Positions 37,901 through 52,000 of a stretch of 64,000 nt of DNA are shown piece after piece. The stretch comes from Tyto alba (lineage: Eukaryota > Chordata > Aves > Strigiformes > Tytonidae). The notes under the pieces are model-generated. The model ran no database searches, had not been told where the DNA came from, and was given only the letters and a program-made list of their open reading frames with translations. The position numbers and the translations under genes are program-made. The stretch's first letter is position 1. The number at the start of each line of letters is the position of its first letter. The stretch covers positions 248,001-312,000 of the forward strand of contig NW_024881313.1 of NCBI RefSeq assembly GCF_018691265.1, in the 5' to 3' direction.

Positions 37901-40001
37901 AGGCAAAAACCTGTTTCTTCTTTTTCAATGTCTTTTATTCAGCTCTGTTTCACATCTGTTCAGTTAACCCCTAATTGCAGAGGTGATTTAAGGTGAATCC
38001 TCACTAGAGGCTGTTTTACATGACACAGAGAAGTGCTGGAAAGAGGCCAGTATTTTATTGACATAATCCTATCTCATGGTTTGCAAAAATTTGCCTTTTC
38101 TGGAGTTGAGTCAGTATCCACGACTGGTTTGAAGAGGTTGCTATTCCAACCCAAAGATTCACAATAATATTCCATGAAAATGTAAATTTTCCAGGAGTTC
38201 AGAGTATCTTTTGAGTTCCCAGGGTTCACTGTAGATTTTCAACTGGCTGGTTCAGAGGTTTTCACCTTCCCTACCTTCAGACATGTACTATTTCCTCCAG
38301 GAAGATCTAGACGTTTTGTAATAATGCTTCTTCCCTGCTCTTGAAAACTACATACCGAGCTGAGGGATTGTAATATGCTTTATTCCAATTATTTTAAAAA
38401 TATACATATTTCTTATATGAAAAAAGGTAGAGTCATGCAAAGGATTGCTTTTGATTGACTGTTTTTTATTCCCTGCCTATAAATCTATGACATAGCTCGG
38501 AGCTGACATAAGTCAATAGCTGGTAACATAGTTATAGGCTATGGAAAGGGACCAGGCAGGGAATAGTCCTATGCTACTATTACTGCTGGAACAAAACTAC
38601 GTTGTGCAGAAATGACTACCACATGTGAGGGAGATGAGTCTTGGAGGAAAGCTGTCTGTATTTCTGCATCCTACAGTGATGATTTGTGGAAACAGCACAG
38701 TGGTCTTTAAAATATCCTGTTAATTTGTCATGCTTTCTGGCATTAACAGAACATTTGGTGCATAGCGAAGTTATATTGGAATTGAGACTGGCAAATCTTC
38801 CTATTCTCTGCTGTTTCTTTTGTTTACCCTGTAACTGGTTTATGCAGTGTCACCATCATCTGCTGTTCTATCCTTCCATCTCCAGGGATGCATTTGTGAT
38901 CTGTGTATGAGGAGCAGCGGATGAGGAATTGCACGATATCTGTTCTAGTCTTCTTGCTGGTGATAAGGGCAACAAGCACCTCCAACAGACTTCTGCAGAT
39001 GACAACTGGATGGTAGCTCACTTAGAGAAAATGCATATATCTGAAGCTTGGTCCTTTATTTTTTTATATAAAAATATTGCAGTTTCATTCACGCTAGCCC
39101 TTCAGTTTTTGTGTTGACACAGTCATTTAAAATCAACATCATATAGAGCCACAGTCAGTGAATAATATTTTAAACTCTTCTATCTATTCAGCTTTGTGCT
39201 GGAACTTAGTTATATTTGGTCACTGTGGTATTGTTCAGAATCATTAAGAAATCAGGTCAGTGAATGGCAGCATTCAGATTCATCAAGAAATCAGATTTTC
39301 TCTTATTGCTTCAACAGCAATTAAATCTTATCATATGCATAACAGCATGGTATATATTAAACAAATAGGTCCATACTGAGTCAAATAATTTACATAATTA
39401 TTAACAGGTCTCTTTGGTAGTTGTACAACCTTTTTTTAAAAAAAATAATCTAAAGAGTATAATCTCTTTGTTAAATGCTGCAGAGGCTGTTTTATATTTC
39501 TGAGAGACTTGGGAAATCTCACTGTCTCTTTATGAGATATACCTAGGGATAATCTAAAATCAGAGTTAATTAGTGGAAAGTTTATCATTCTGATTATAAT
39601 ATTATTTTTCCACTCAGAGCCCTTGGTCAGATAAATCTATTAAAGTGTGATGTGTTATTACATTCTGTGTCAACTTAAGCCAAATCCACCACATTCTTAT
39701 GTATCTTTTTACTTTCTGCTTGTGAGTAACTTACTTGGTTTAAATAGGAGTAGGTTTAATAAATGTGTAAGTATTTACAATGTATAATGAAGATATAAAA
39801 AATTAATGCTGTTTTTGTTAAACTGTACTTTTAACATTGTCCCTTTTCCACAGCTGTCAACCACATAATTGATTTTCTTATCATTTTGCCTCAAATTATT
39901 TAAGCATAGCTGTACAGAATATTTTACAGTTCATATGTAAATAAAAATATGTTTTAAATAACCTTAAATTGTAGATCAAACACATAACTAAATGGAGAAT
40001 T

Positions 40002-40021
40002 AAAAAAAAAAAAAAAAAAAA
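40002..40021 (+). repeat. poly-A tract (20 nt)
   Basis: A run following GGAGAATT, then GAAAACC. No associated element recognised. Confidence 0.9.
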
Positions 40022-43000
40022 GAAAACCAGTCAAACACACTTGTATGAATCTCAACAAATGAACTAGATCTCTAACATGGATAGAAGGGCAGAAGGGAGT
40101 TGGGGAGGTGGGTACAGAAGAACTGAATGGCCTCTGTCCCTGTCTGTGTGCTTCTGAGGATGGTTTCACCATAGTCGTCCCCTGAGTATGTTTCCCTGGG
40201 CACCAAGGAAGGATGTGGACACTGGTTTCTCACTAACTCCAGAAGGCAGGCAGTGAGCTATTGGTAACTGAAAGCTCTTTTGCCCCATTCCCTCTGATCT
40301 TGGTTAAAAATAACTCTTCAAAGTTATATTAGCTCCTGGTCAGTCCCTCATCTGATTCACCATACATCCAGACAAACCTCGGCATCAACACAACTGAGGC
40401 ATTGCTATGGGAACAAGTAGCAGGAATTACCTAATTTGGCAGAGCTGCCCAAAGAAATGGGCTTCAGTTATAAAATAACACATTGGACATCCATAGTGTG
40501 GCCTTACTCCCAACTGGACTGCCTGTGGCAGGGGGGTCCCTCTTCACATTCACGGGGCAGGAGTACCAAGAGGCTCCTTTCACGGCTCCTGCAGGATTAA
40601 TAGGAGGGATCTTTGCTGTAGCAGCACCTGGAAGGAGGGGAGGTTGTAGACAAGTCTCCCAGTCTTTATCCTCTCCAGGGTGACTGGCTTGGACCTGCTG
40701 CAGGGCTCGTCACATACATCCTCCTCTTGAGGGGCTGTTGACAGGATCCTGAGAGCACTTTGCTAACACACTATTGAGATTCATGGTGAACTTCACATTT
40801 CCCGAAGCTAATCATCCAGACTGTCCACAGATGCAGGCAGACATCACTGCTCAGACCTACTGCACTGATGAGCTATTTACAAAAAATCACGTCTTATCTA
40901 AAGCTACTAAATACATATAAGCTTTATGGATATTGACTTTTTTTTGTTGGATAAGTTTCAGGAAACAGTTTTTTACTTAATGATTCATTTGAATCCAGGC
41001 CAAATTTGTAAGTCTGTAAGTCTGGACTGAGCAAATAATTTTGAAGAAATTATTTATTCAGTGAAGATAGCTGCTTTTCCTCACTAGTACATAGTTCATG
41101 GTCAGACTGTGAAACTCCTTAACTTACTTGTAATTCAAAGTTATTCATACATTCCCTCACATAATAATTCTTGGTCTAAAACAATTTACAAAAAGATTAT
41201 CAGTGCCTGCCGTGAAGAGACATGAAGGAATGGAATTTATGTCTGGTTCAGAATCAGCTTGGAAATTTAAATGGATATACTCTAATGTGAAGAAACTCTT
41301 CGCTGTTTGGTGAGTGTGGCTGGTTTTCCTCAAATCATTTTTTTGACACACCATTTTTTTCTGGTGTTTGACCAGCTCCATAGTTCATAGAGGATTTCCC
41401 TCCCTCTGCCCATCATTTTTCCTACTCTTACTGGAAACCTTGTAGCCAGACAGCTGTGCTGAATGAAGTGTGTTTATGGTCTCATATCAGTTTCTAGTAA
41501 ATAGGTACACTGGTGATGAAACCACAAGCACTACCTTGGCCATCTTTGTGAAGAGGAGAAAAGGACAAGGGAACTTACCTGCTCACTTTGTACTAGAATT
41601 GGCCCCTCTGGTATGAACTGCATTTAATAGATGTTATTAGAACAGCATGAACATTCTGCTATGAAGGGCAACACCTGTACCTGCTGTGCTGTCAGAACAA
41701 AGCTAGCATCCCTTAACCGCTCGCAAAGAGGAAGGTGGGGAGGGAGATCCACTGCTTCCATCCCTAATTCTCTCCTGCATCAGGGCGGTGCTCCTTTGGG
41801 CATTGCTCACTGAACCCTTCAACGCTTTTGCTGAGAAGCTGGCACTGCCTAGGGTTTCTGTCTGGCATCCTAGTCCAGGATGTTTATTTAAACTTTCAGC
41901 TCCCTTTCCTCTGGTGCTAACACAAACCTTTTAGTTAACCCTTTAGTTAACCCCAAACCAAAAAGACTGATTCCTTTCAACTCTATTGTCTTTCCTGCCT
42001 TCCCTCTCTACTATTCCCCTGCTGCAGCCCTCACCTTGTTCTTCTACCTGCTTCACTTTCTTCTTTTTTTTGGTTTCTGTGACTGATATCCTTTCTCTCT
42101 AGCCTTTCCTATTTTGGGGAGGAGGTTGTCTCTCTTGGCCCCAGGCAGTGCTCTTTCAAGGTCTGGCTTATTCTACCCTCCCATTCTTATTCTTTATTTT
42201 ATATTACAAAGGAGCCTCCAGCTGGTATTGATAATCACTGAAAAGAGAGTTTCTACCCTAATAGTTTAGAATGTAGGTGAATTAATTCTGCAGGTTAAAC
42301 AGACCAATCCTTTTCTGTATGTACATTGTTTTAAAAAAAGTAATTAAAAATATTTAAAACCTAATTTGGTTGTATCGGGATTATAAGTACTAATATAAAT
42401 ACCCATTTAGGCATTGGGCCATTTTAAAAATTCTTATTTGCCTATTTTAACCTATAGGTTATTTTTATTCTGGCCTTGCAAGATTTTTTTAACATATCTT
42501 CAGTGTTACAGAGTAGTAATAAAGTCAGTTATCTTGGATCTTATCTTTACTTTAAAATATTTTATTCTTTCTCACCCAGTTTGGCTTTCTTGGTTCTGGT
42601 AGCCCTCTGCAAAATAGAATATTTTCATTCAGTTCTGCAGGTGGTGAAAGACATAAAACATTAGAATAGGTCCTTTAAAACAGCTGTAAACTAAAATGAT
42701 GCTTGTAAACTGAAATACTGCAGTTTTGTTTGCCCTGAATTTTAAAATAGTTTCATGAGGTAATTGAGCCTTAAAGGATCTGGATTTTTTTAACTATATT
42801 ATGTTATTATGCAGTTGCCACAGGGGGAGCATATGTTTGCTGCCAAAAATCTAAAACTGGATTCTTGGATGTTAAACAGATAAGATTAAATCATACTTCA
42901 GCTCTACTAGAAGCAAGCACAACAGTCATCTGAAGCATGTGACAGCTATGTCCTGGAAAACTGTTTCTAGACAGATATTCTTGGTTGCTTACATAGAATA

Positions 43001-46000
43001 AAATAGGCAGTTCACATTCATTCAATATACTGAGTTTTAAGCACCTCTGTAGAACTATTCAGTTGAATTTTTTTCTGATCTTCCTGAAATGTGGCATTGC
43101 TTCTTTAGGGAGACTTGTAAATTAAGCCTTTCACTTAAGATGGTTATACTCTTATGGATTTCTGTTGTTCTTATTGGTCACTGAACACATATGGTGACAT
43201 CTGGGTTTTAAGATTTATCTTTTCTTAATTGTATTAACGGGTTTGAGTCTGCACTGGATTACAGGTATCAGTTTTCGCACATTCTTATTACATTTTATTG
43301 TGCCCTAAAACGTGACAGGCACTACACTGAACAAAAAGAAAGATATAATCACTTCCCTGAAGAATTTACCATCTAATTTTAGATTGGAAAGAGAGTAATA
43401 AACAGCAGGAGGAGAAGGAGTGAGGAACTACCTCACATGTTAGAGCAGTAAGATCAAGCTGTTAAGCTGTTGGGGCTTGTAAACACCTCGATTGCTTAAC
43501 TAAAAGGTTTATTTAAAATAATTATGATCAGTGAGCCACTAATTGTAGGCACCACCAAAATGAACTTAAAAGGAGGGATTTGAATGAAAAGTTCAAATTC
43601 AGTGAACCAGAATCAGCACTGCATCTCACAAACTGGGCAGAATGACACAGAAAAGCTTGCAGGAGAGGCAGATAAGTGGGACATCAAGACTGATGTCAAT
43701 GGTAAGTGGAGAGAGCAAACCTGTATACACAGAAAGTGTGTGGTTAAGTGGGGCACTGAAGGTCTAAATCTAATGTGGTGGATAAAGGAGAACTAGTGGA
43801 CTGATTTAAAATGAACTTAAATGACTGAACTGTTTCAGCTGACTTAGCGAGGTCAGCTGTGTTAGGGAGACTGTGGTCCCATTGCCAGGTGGACCGGACT
43901 GACAGGAGGCATGTAGGTTTCAGTGACAAAGCCTGGGATGAGTGTTTAACCACTGAAGCAGAATAAAAGGTTGGAAGAAGGTTACTCCATAAGCACTGCA
44001 GAAGGTTTCTTACCTAGTCCCAAGTTGCCTATCCCTCACTGCTACTACATTAGCCCACTTCTAATCATGGCTCCACATTAATAGCTGCCCCAAGATTCTT
44101 TCCTACAGTGTCTATCCTGAAATATCTATTGGAGCAGTGTCCAAGTGTTGACTTCTAGGTTACATATGTTTTAGTGGCACTAGTTCAGTTCATACTGGGT
44201 AAATGAGCATTGCAGCAAGTGCTGCGTTTTCTCAACAGTGAGGTCGAAGACTGCCTGAAAAGATGGCTTAAAATTATTTGACTTCTGGAGTGGTACTTTC
44301 ACATAAAGATAAGGCCCAGTGACAGAACTGCACCTGGAAACCGTTGCCATTGCTGTCCACAGTCTGTTACGATACTAATATGAAAAATCAAGCGGCACTA
44401 AAATGCAAACGCACAGTTGTGCCATCTAAAACAGTTCAAACCTACTTGTTTAACTAGAGTTAACAAAGAAACTTGGACATCTCAGATGACCCAGTCTTTG
44501 TGCTATTGCAAATTCCCAAACTTCTATACTCCCTCTTTGATGGTTTCAAATGGTTAACATCTAGGTTTTATTATGTTGCTGAATCTTGTATGTTGTCAGG
44601 CAGTGCCACGTCGATTAAAGTGTACTCAGGAGAGAGTTAACCACAAAGTTGTAAGTATTCTTGACAGGTCATTCTTGCTTGAGCTTGTTTTTTTGTGTAT
44701 AAGGATTAAAAATCTTGTCACAGATGGGAAAGAATGAAGTACATGCAAAATAATGGAGCATCAATAACTCTTAAAAAGCACTTAACAGAAGTGGCAGAAT
44801 TTGAAAGAGATGGTGTGATGATGGTGTATACATTAAACAAAATAAGACTAGTAGTAATGTTGAAGATAGAGCACTGTAAAATAATTTCTTTAAATATTGA
44901 ATGCAAGTAATAATTGACAGTGCTTGTTCATTTCAGTGATGAATGAATATAAGAATTTTATTTTTATTCAGCACTGTACCGAACACACGCAAATAACTCC
45001 TTTGTGTTTTGCAACATTTGCTTTCCTGAATATTCTATATTAATGATATTTGAAATTAACTGGTTCTCATTTTCTGCTCTGCTGGGTCTGGTTTTGCTCT
45101 GCTCCTTTAGAAGAAAGCAACCCTAAAACAGGCAGGTGCAGCCATTGGCACCTAGTACATTCTTGAGTTACATGGTGGCAGCTATTTTATTCCTTTATCC
45201 TTGTTACCAGTGTGGGAGTTTTGGCTTCAGAAAAAAGGGTATGACCAAAATACCTTTGCATTAGGGTTTGTTTCTACCTGCTGGCCTGCTATTGGCAGCT
45301 GGGATAAATAATAGCAGCATTCTCAAGCAATGAAGAGGCCACTTGGCAAAGTTATAACTTGTTTAGAGGCCCAGCCTGGTAGCCATGTAATCCTGGGTAA
45401 AGAGAGTAGAAACACCCCAGTGCTTTTTACCTACCTGCTATCTCTCCATAATTCCATCAGGTGGATGGAAATCTTGAATATGGTAGCCATTTGAGGTCTG
45501 CATTTTTCCTCTTTCTGGTGTTTTTGATTATGAAGTCTCAAAAAAGGTAGGCAGACCTGATGATTGAAATGCAGCCTATGCTGGGGATCTATGTCGGGAA
45601 ATACATGGCAGTGGTTTAATCAGACTTAACAGTGTTATCCTATCCCATAATACACACGCAGAGAGCAAATAACACAGCATTTTATTGACAGCTCTTGAAG
45701 TTTATGTTTTCAAAATATGGATTTCAGCAGCTGGACTTGACTCAGATGCCAAGATTGAAAAGAACACAACCACAAGTGGCTTGAAATGGTGATTTTTGGG
45801 GGGTAACTTTCAGACCATAAACACCTTTCCTTTTATGGGATACTAAGATATCTATAAAAGCTGACTTAGCAAGCCTTGTGTCTGTAGACTTCCATTCATT
45901 ACACAGAGCTGTACACCTCCATAGAAAAAAAATAAATGTGGAGCCACAAAACTGAAAATCATTGGCCTATAGCTTCTTTGGATAATCTTTATCTGAGACG

Positions 46001-49000
46001 CAGGGCTGTCTCCCAAGATATGTAGAAGAATTCTTACAAATACAAAGAGAAAATTGTTCTTTCCATAACTGAATAATTTAAATGACTGCTATGGCTTCCC
46101 TGTGGATTTCTTATCCAAATACCAGCTCAACCTGTTCATGATTACCCTGTGAGAGCCAATGAGTTCACAACCTGCAGCAGGAAGACTGCAGACCATGGTA
46201 GAAAGGAGCCTAGAAAAACTGAGACTGCTTTACTACATTATTATTAGTTTATACATTATTAAATTGCTGCAGTCTGAGTGAAGGTGCTCATAAGGCTATG
46301 TTTTTCCTGTTCTTTTTAAATTGTCAAAGGATTTAAGACACTTTAAAAAAAATTGGGTGGAACAAAGTGTGCTACAGAAGACTTACCACTACACTTAGAC
46401 AGTCTTACTATACTTGAGACAGGCCACCCCTCAGGCAGATTTGTGTAATCTACACAACAGGTAATTTCCATAGGTGTGAACATCTTGTAGGGCAGGATTA
46501 AGATGCAGAAGATTTACACTGCTGGAGAGCAGTCAGGCTACTACTTCTAGGGACAGGTTCTGGAGCTGTTTGATGTACTCAGTATTTTTGGAGGACAGAG
46601 TAACAGTTTTAAACTGCATTTAGCCTAAAGTTTAGAGTAAGAGAGGGTGCTAAATAGTCCCAGGTGGTCTCAGCTTTTTGTTGTTGTAGGCAGGATGATG
46701 GTTTCAGGGAATGCTTGTGGGCTGATGCAGAAATACAGGATGTGAAGGGGCATGAAGTGCTCCAGTCCCTCTGAGTTTGCAAGCCAGGAAAGTAGGGAGA
46801 AATGCCGCAGGCCTTTCAGGGGGATTTGTAAACCCTCCCTTGGAGGTTGTTTGATTTTTGTCTCATCGTTGGCAGAAGAGTACACAGGCCTGTACCGTTT
46901 GATCTGCTGTGGGGTTGCTATTTCACTGCTGCTAACTCTCCCTGGCTCTGCACCTCTGGCATTTACAGCTGCAGCAACAATCATCTTAAGAAGCACAGTC
47001 AGTAGGGCTCTAGACCAAAAGAGCAGCTGCTGCTGCTTCAGGTGAGGAAGAGGATGGCCAGGCAAGGAGCTGCCACTGCCTGTTCTTCCTCAGGCTGCAG
47101 TGGGTCCCTCATCCCAGCTGCCAGCCCAGCAGGCAGGGCAATACTGCCTGCCCCAGCTGCACAATGAGAACAACCTGGGTGCTAGATCTGGCCCAGCTGG
47201 ACTAGACCCAGCCTGCTCAGCCTAAATAGTGCTGGGTTAAAGCTCTAATTAAAACAAAGTGAGGATAATAAACTTCTGAAACCATAAGGTGGAATCAAAG
47301 CCTCACATGAGCCATTTCAATAACTGGTAAAATGTGACTTTTACTTTTGTTTAAGCTTTTAGAAGGTGTTTGTTAGATCAAGATATCTAATAAGACCTAG
47401 TATTATGCCTTAAAATCCCCATCCAAATAAATCCTTGGTGAATTTTAAGGTCAGGAAGGACTTTTGTAACTGTGAACCAATAGATCTGCTGCAGTTCCTA
47501 TTTCAAATAAATGCCTTGAAGACAGAAAAGCGGTGAATTTTGTGCCCCTTAAATAAAAACTGGTTATGTTTGACATTTTTTCTGGGGATGGATATTTGGG
47601 ACAGGCACATCTGACCTTAATGTGGGTGGAAAGAGAGGACTTGAAAACATAACTGAGTCACATGTGTTGAGTGTTTGCATTGTGCTAACTAACAAAGAAA
47701 CCAAAGCTATCATACCCATAGCTATTTCTGTTCCTCTCTGACTGGTGTGCTTGCGCATTGGTGTTTTAGCAAGTGATAGGATGCAGAAGGGTTGGCTGCA
47801 TCAGTTTGAGCAGGTACTAGAAAAAAGTGGGTCAACAATGTATTCTGGTTCATGTCTGCGTTGATGTGCAAATAAAGCACAGCTAGTAATGGAATGTATG
47901 TGTTGTTTCACACTGAGCCAAGTAAATCCAGTTTGAAAAAAAAGTCTGGTGGCATATTAGATTGCTTATAGGAATAAAGTACCTGCTTTGTACTCTCATT
48001 TTCACACTGGTAATTAGCATAAAATTCCAGTTTTGGAGAATGGTTGGATTCTGCTGAGGTTTTTTGGAAACAAAATTAAAAGTTTCTGTGCTCTTGAGTG
48101 CTGACTTCTTTATTCTGTTCTTTGCATAGGATAACTTCTGAAGGCTTTCTGCTTCATGCTGAATTTGACTCAGATTTAAATTTACTTTGCATATTTCCTT
48201 ATCCTGTAACTGTGCTTTCAGTGAGCCTTTATTACTGTCATCAACTGTCATGCCCTATTGCATCTGACCAGCTACAATTGCACAGCAAAATAGCAGTTTG
48301 TATGATTTTTATCTGTGTCTACAATATATAAGTTGCAGTTGTATAATACTCTGATTGTACCTCTGGTATTTTAATGTTTACTCCCTTAAGTGGGTCTTGA
48401 AAAGATCCACTGAAGTCCTGTTCCTTAGTAAATTACCTGGAATGGATAAGCAAGTAGAGCACACTTACAGACCCTCTTTTGTTTTCCTGCTTATGCTAAA
48501 TCCACTTCTTTTTTTCTTGGCCAGCTGTCTGAGACATAATTATCCAGAATTGTAACTATCAGAATTAGGTGAAGCTTTTATGTGGAGATCAGATGCTTTA
48601 TATTTCATAGAAAAGCTTACACTAAAGCACAGAAGAGCTCACTGAGAAGCTTTGAGTTACTGTCTCTGCTCCCTTGCAGGTGGGGTGGTGCTCTCCCAGC
48701 CACAGAGGGCCCACCTGGAGCTGTACCTTTACACTATTTTTCAAACAATTTTGTTGTTGTTATGGTTACCAGCCACCAACCATGCAATCTTACCACAGTC
48801 CCTGACTCAATCACAACTTTAAACTGCCTTATCTCTGCTCCTGTGCCTGTTCCCGGATCTGTTTGTTTCCTCTTTGATTGTTCAGTACCCTCCTTTTCCC
48901 TCCATTTTCCAGTATCCTCTATTTCCACTAGGACAACTTTGGATCCTGCACACACCATGATTTTCTCCTCCTGACCTTCAGAGACACTTGTCCCTGCTAC

Positions 49001-52000
49001 AGCCACCATTCCTAACCCAGTGCCCACCATCCATTCCCCTTCTTTTTGTTGTGGCCTCTCTACAACCTAAAGTTTCTAAAAAGTTTGCAGCCTTCCACCC
49101 TTCCCTTACATCTCCTATACTCCAGCTCTCTGGTCCCTTTTTATATGACATATGTATATAGATATATATTTATGTTTATATAAATGGTCTCAACATGGTG
49201 GCTGGTCCCTTGAGGGACCCTCTGTTACCTGCGGCCTATTTATATTGCTTCCCAAGGGGAATAAAATGAAACAAAACACATAATGGGGTAGGTCATGTAG
49301 CTAAATCAAACCTGGAGCTGCACATCCAGATATGGGAAGTTCTGGGTAGGCGGCCTCTGAATTAACACTTTTTGTGTGGAGGTTCAAAGGAGCAGAACGG
49401 CTCTGTGATCTGTTATGTCCAAATGAGTTGCTCTCTACTGCCAGGTAGAGGATCTAATGATTTGAGGCTGGAGTGTGAAGGCCAATCCTATTAGCAGAAG
49501 CTCAACCAGAGAATCTTACAAAATCTGCACTGTTGCTTGGCTTCAGCTGGAATATTTGTGTCTCTCTAAGTCGTGTCTCCTCCTTGATACTTCTCCTCTT
49601 TTTTCACTTTAATTTGTTTTGTGACTCAAATTTAGAGGAACATTTCATTGTGAAGTGGTAACTATCTGCCCTTACAAATGTGTCTATTTCTAAATTAATT
49701 ATATTATTTAAATAGCAATTATTCTGTAAATAATTGAACTGAGTCATACATAAATTTCAAAGTCTCTAAGGTGTTATTCAACTTGATGTTAACTAATATG
49801 ACTAATAAAATAGATAATAAAATATGAATAATTAAGTTAGTCTCTCTACCACATCATCCATGATACTTTCATGGCCTTGGTTATCTGGAGATGTAAAATG
49901 AAAACCTCTTTTTCTCGGTCAAAGGAGTTTCTGACTATGTTTTCCCTGGATCCATATATTAAGCTATCCAGGACACACATCCACAGTTTCATTGTGCTAC
50001 TGAAACCAATCAGGTTCTCTTAGATTTCCTTTTACTTGAGAGAAACTAGAATATAACTGTGTGGTTTGTTAATGAACTTTTAAGCACTGTTTTAATCAAG
50101 CTTGTATAAGCAAGGCATTTATTTATTTTAGTTTGTTTTTTGTTGTTTTTTTTTTAAGTGTGAACAGCTAGTTTCAGGAAGTTTTTTATGTTTCATATCA
50201 ACTTCTAAAAACCTGCTTGTTTGAAAGGAACTGCCAAATGCTTGAAAACTCGCTCATCATTGCTTTATAGTTATCCTGGCATACTACCAGGTATAAGTCT
50301 CAAATACCAATTAAATCTCAAAGAGAACTGAGATCCAGAATTAGTTGCTTGCAGGATGTCATGCCTTATAAACACTAGGGGAGAAATAAATTAACACATG
50401 TCAAGATACAGTATAGTAAAGGTCTAGAATACATAAATAACTGTTTAATGATGTTACATCTGTAGTCTTTCTGTATTAAACTATATTAGCTGAATCATTA
50501 ATAGAATAGCTGAAACAATACAGACAGTAACAAGCTTTTGCTCTGGTGAAGTAGGAACAAGATATAGAGCAATAGGTCAGGCAACAAGAAAAAATTTAAA
50601 GATCTCTGTTTTCCAGTGGTAGACCTTGAAAGCTCTAGAAAGGGGACATTGAGCCTGTTTCCAAGGATGGCATCTGTAGCAGCACCCCAGACCTGGGAGA
50701 AAGCTTTGTCAAGAGCTGATCTTGACAGTTTTTACTGCTCTGTTACAGACTATCTTCACCCACATCTGAAAACTCATATCTGAAAACAGTCTTTGATCTG
50801 GGCTTGAACTGGTAGCTCTACATATCTCTTCTCCTGGAACCCTGGGCGAGAATACACCACTGTGCCCATGGTCTTTCTGCTTCATAAGGTAGGGACTAAG
50901 TATTCCTTAGCTAGAACTTATGGCTTCATCAGAGTTGGCAAGAATCCAAAAGGCCATGGCACAGGCTAACAGGTTTGAAGTCTTCTCAGATGCAGGTCAT
51001 GCTGCAAACAGCATGACAGGAGACAAAACAAATTAATCAGTTGCCATGTATTTTATTCCCGAGAAGTCTAATGGTTTGATGACTAAAAAAGAACACAAGC
51101 CATGCCCCAAACAAACCAACCGCTCCTTGCTACCAAAACCCATCTCACTGATACAGGTCATGGTGTGTGGGGGAAGGCTTTCTCCTGGCCTGATATTCCT
51201 TCCAAAAGCTGCTCAAAGCTCCTGACTGAAGTCTAATCTTCTGGCTACATTTGGGGTAACCTAACACTTAAAGAAGAGCTACAGCTTCACTGCCTGATCC
51301 TTGAACTAAAAGAGTCCATGAACACAAGCAAAGGCATTAGAAACCCCCCTGTTGGGTGTCCCAAGAATTACTTGTACTTCAACAGAATTTCATTTTAAAT
51401 AGTGCTGAATCCTGTCAACAGATAAATGTGTCTTTCTAGGTTAGCCTTCAGACTAGATTAAGGGTTGTGTGCTCAGCCACTTTACCTGGAAAGAACTACA
51501 TCAGCTCACTCACCTCTTCAGATGAGACCACAAAGGAAAAGCTAGACACCAAACACTCATCAAAGCACCTGAATTGTTTATAGCTTCCATCCTTGCTCAG
51601 CAGGTTTCCAGTGTTTCAGGTCCCATATGAGTCTATAGCAGGCTTTGGAAACCATCCCAGGCAGGTCTGGGAAGACCTTTTCCAGACATATTTCTGGAAT
51701 GAATATAATAAATAGTCATATTAGTCATCTCCAAAGCCTCTGAATTCTGCTGACTCCTGGCTGAAGAAGTGCAGCCACCAGGTTCTTCTCTGAATACTTC
51801 CTATAGCTTTTACTTATCCTTGAGGGCCTCCACTCTTCCAGGCCAACAAAGCCCTTTTCTTTTCTTCACAGTCTGACAAATCTGAAGAGATTATGGAATT
51901 TTAGGTTGGCGTTATGGACAGTGGTTAAGGCAGATAGTCTGGTTACTCTTCAAGGTCGGGGAGAGGGAGGAATTTCGGGTTAAAATCAGCAGGCAGAGCA

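Noticed and set aside
48582..49030. Overlapping plus (130 codons) and minus (98 codons) frames
   Set aside because: No family resemblance or splice context. Moderately GC-rich patch with few stops by chance.
49204..49219. GGTCCCT-TG-AGGGACC perfect short palindrome
   Set aside because: Looks like a terminator stem, but this is vertebrate nuclear DNA and a 7-bp stem is expected by chance in 64 kb.
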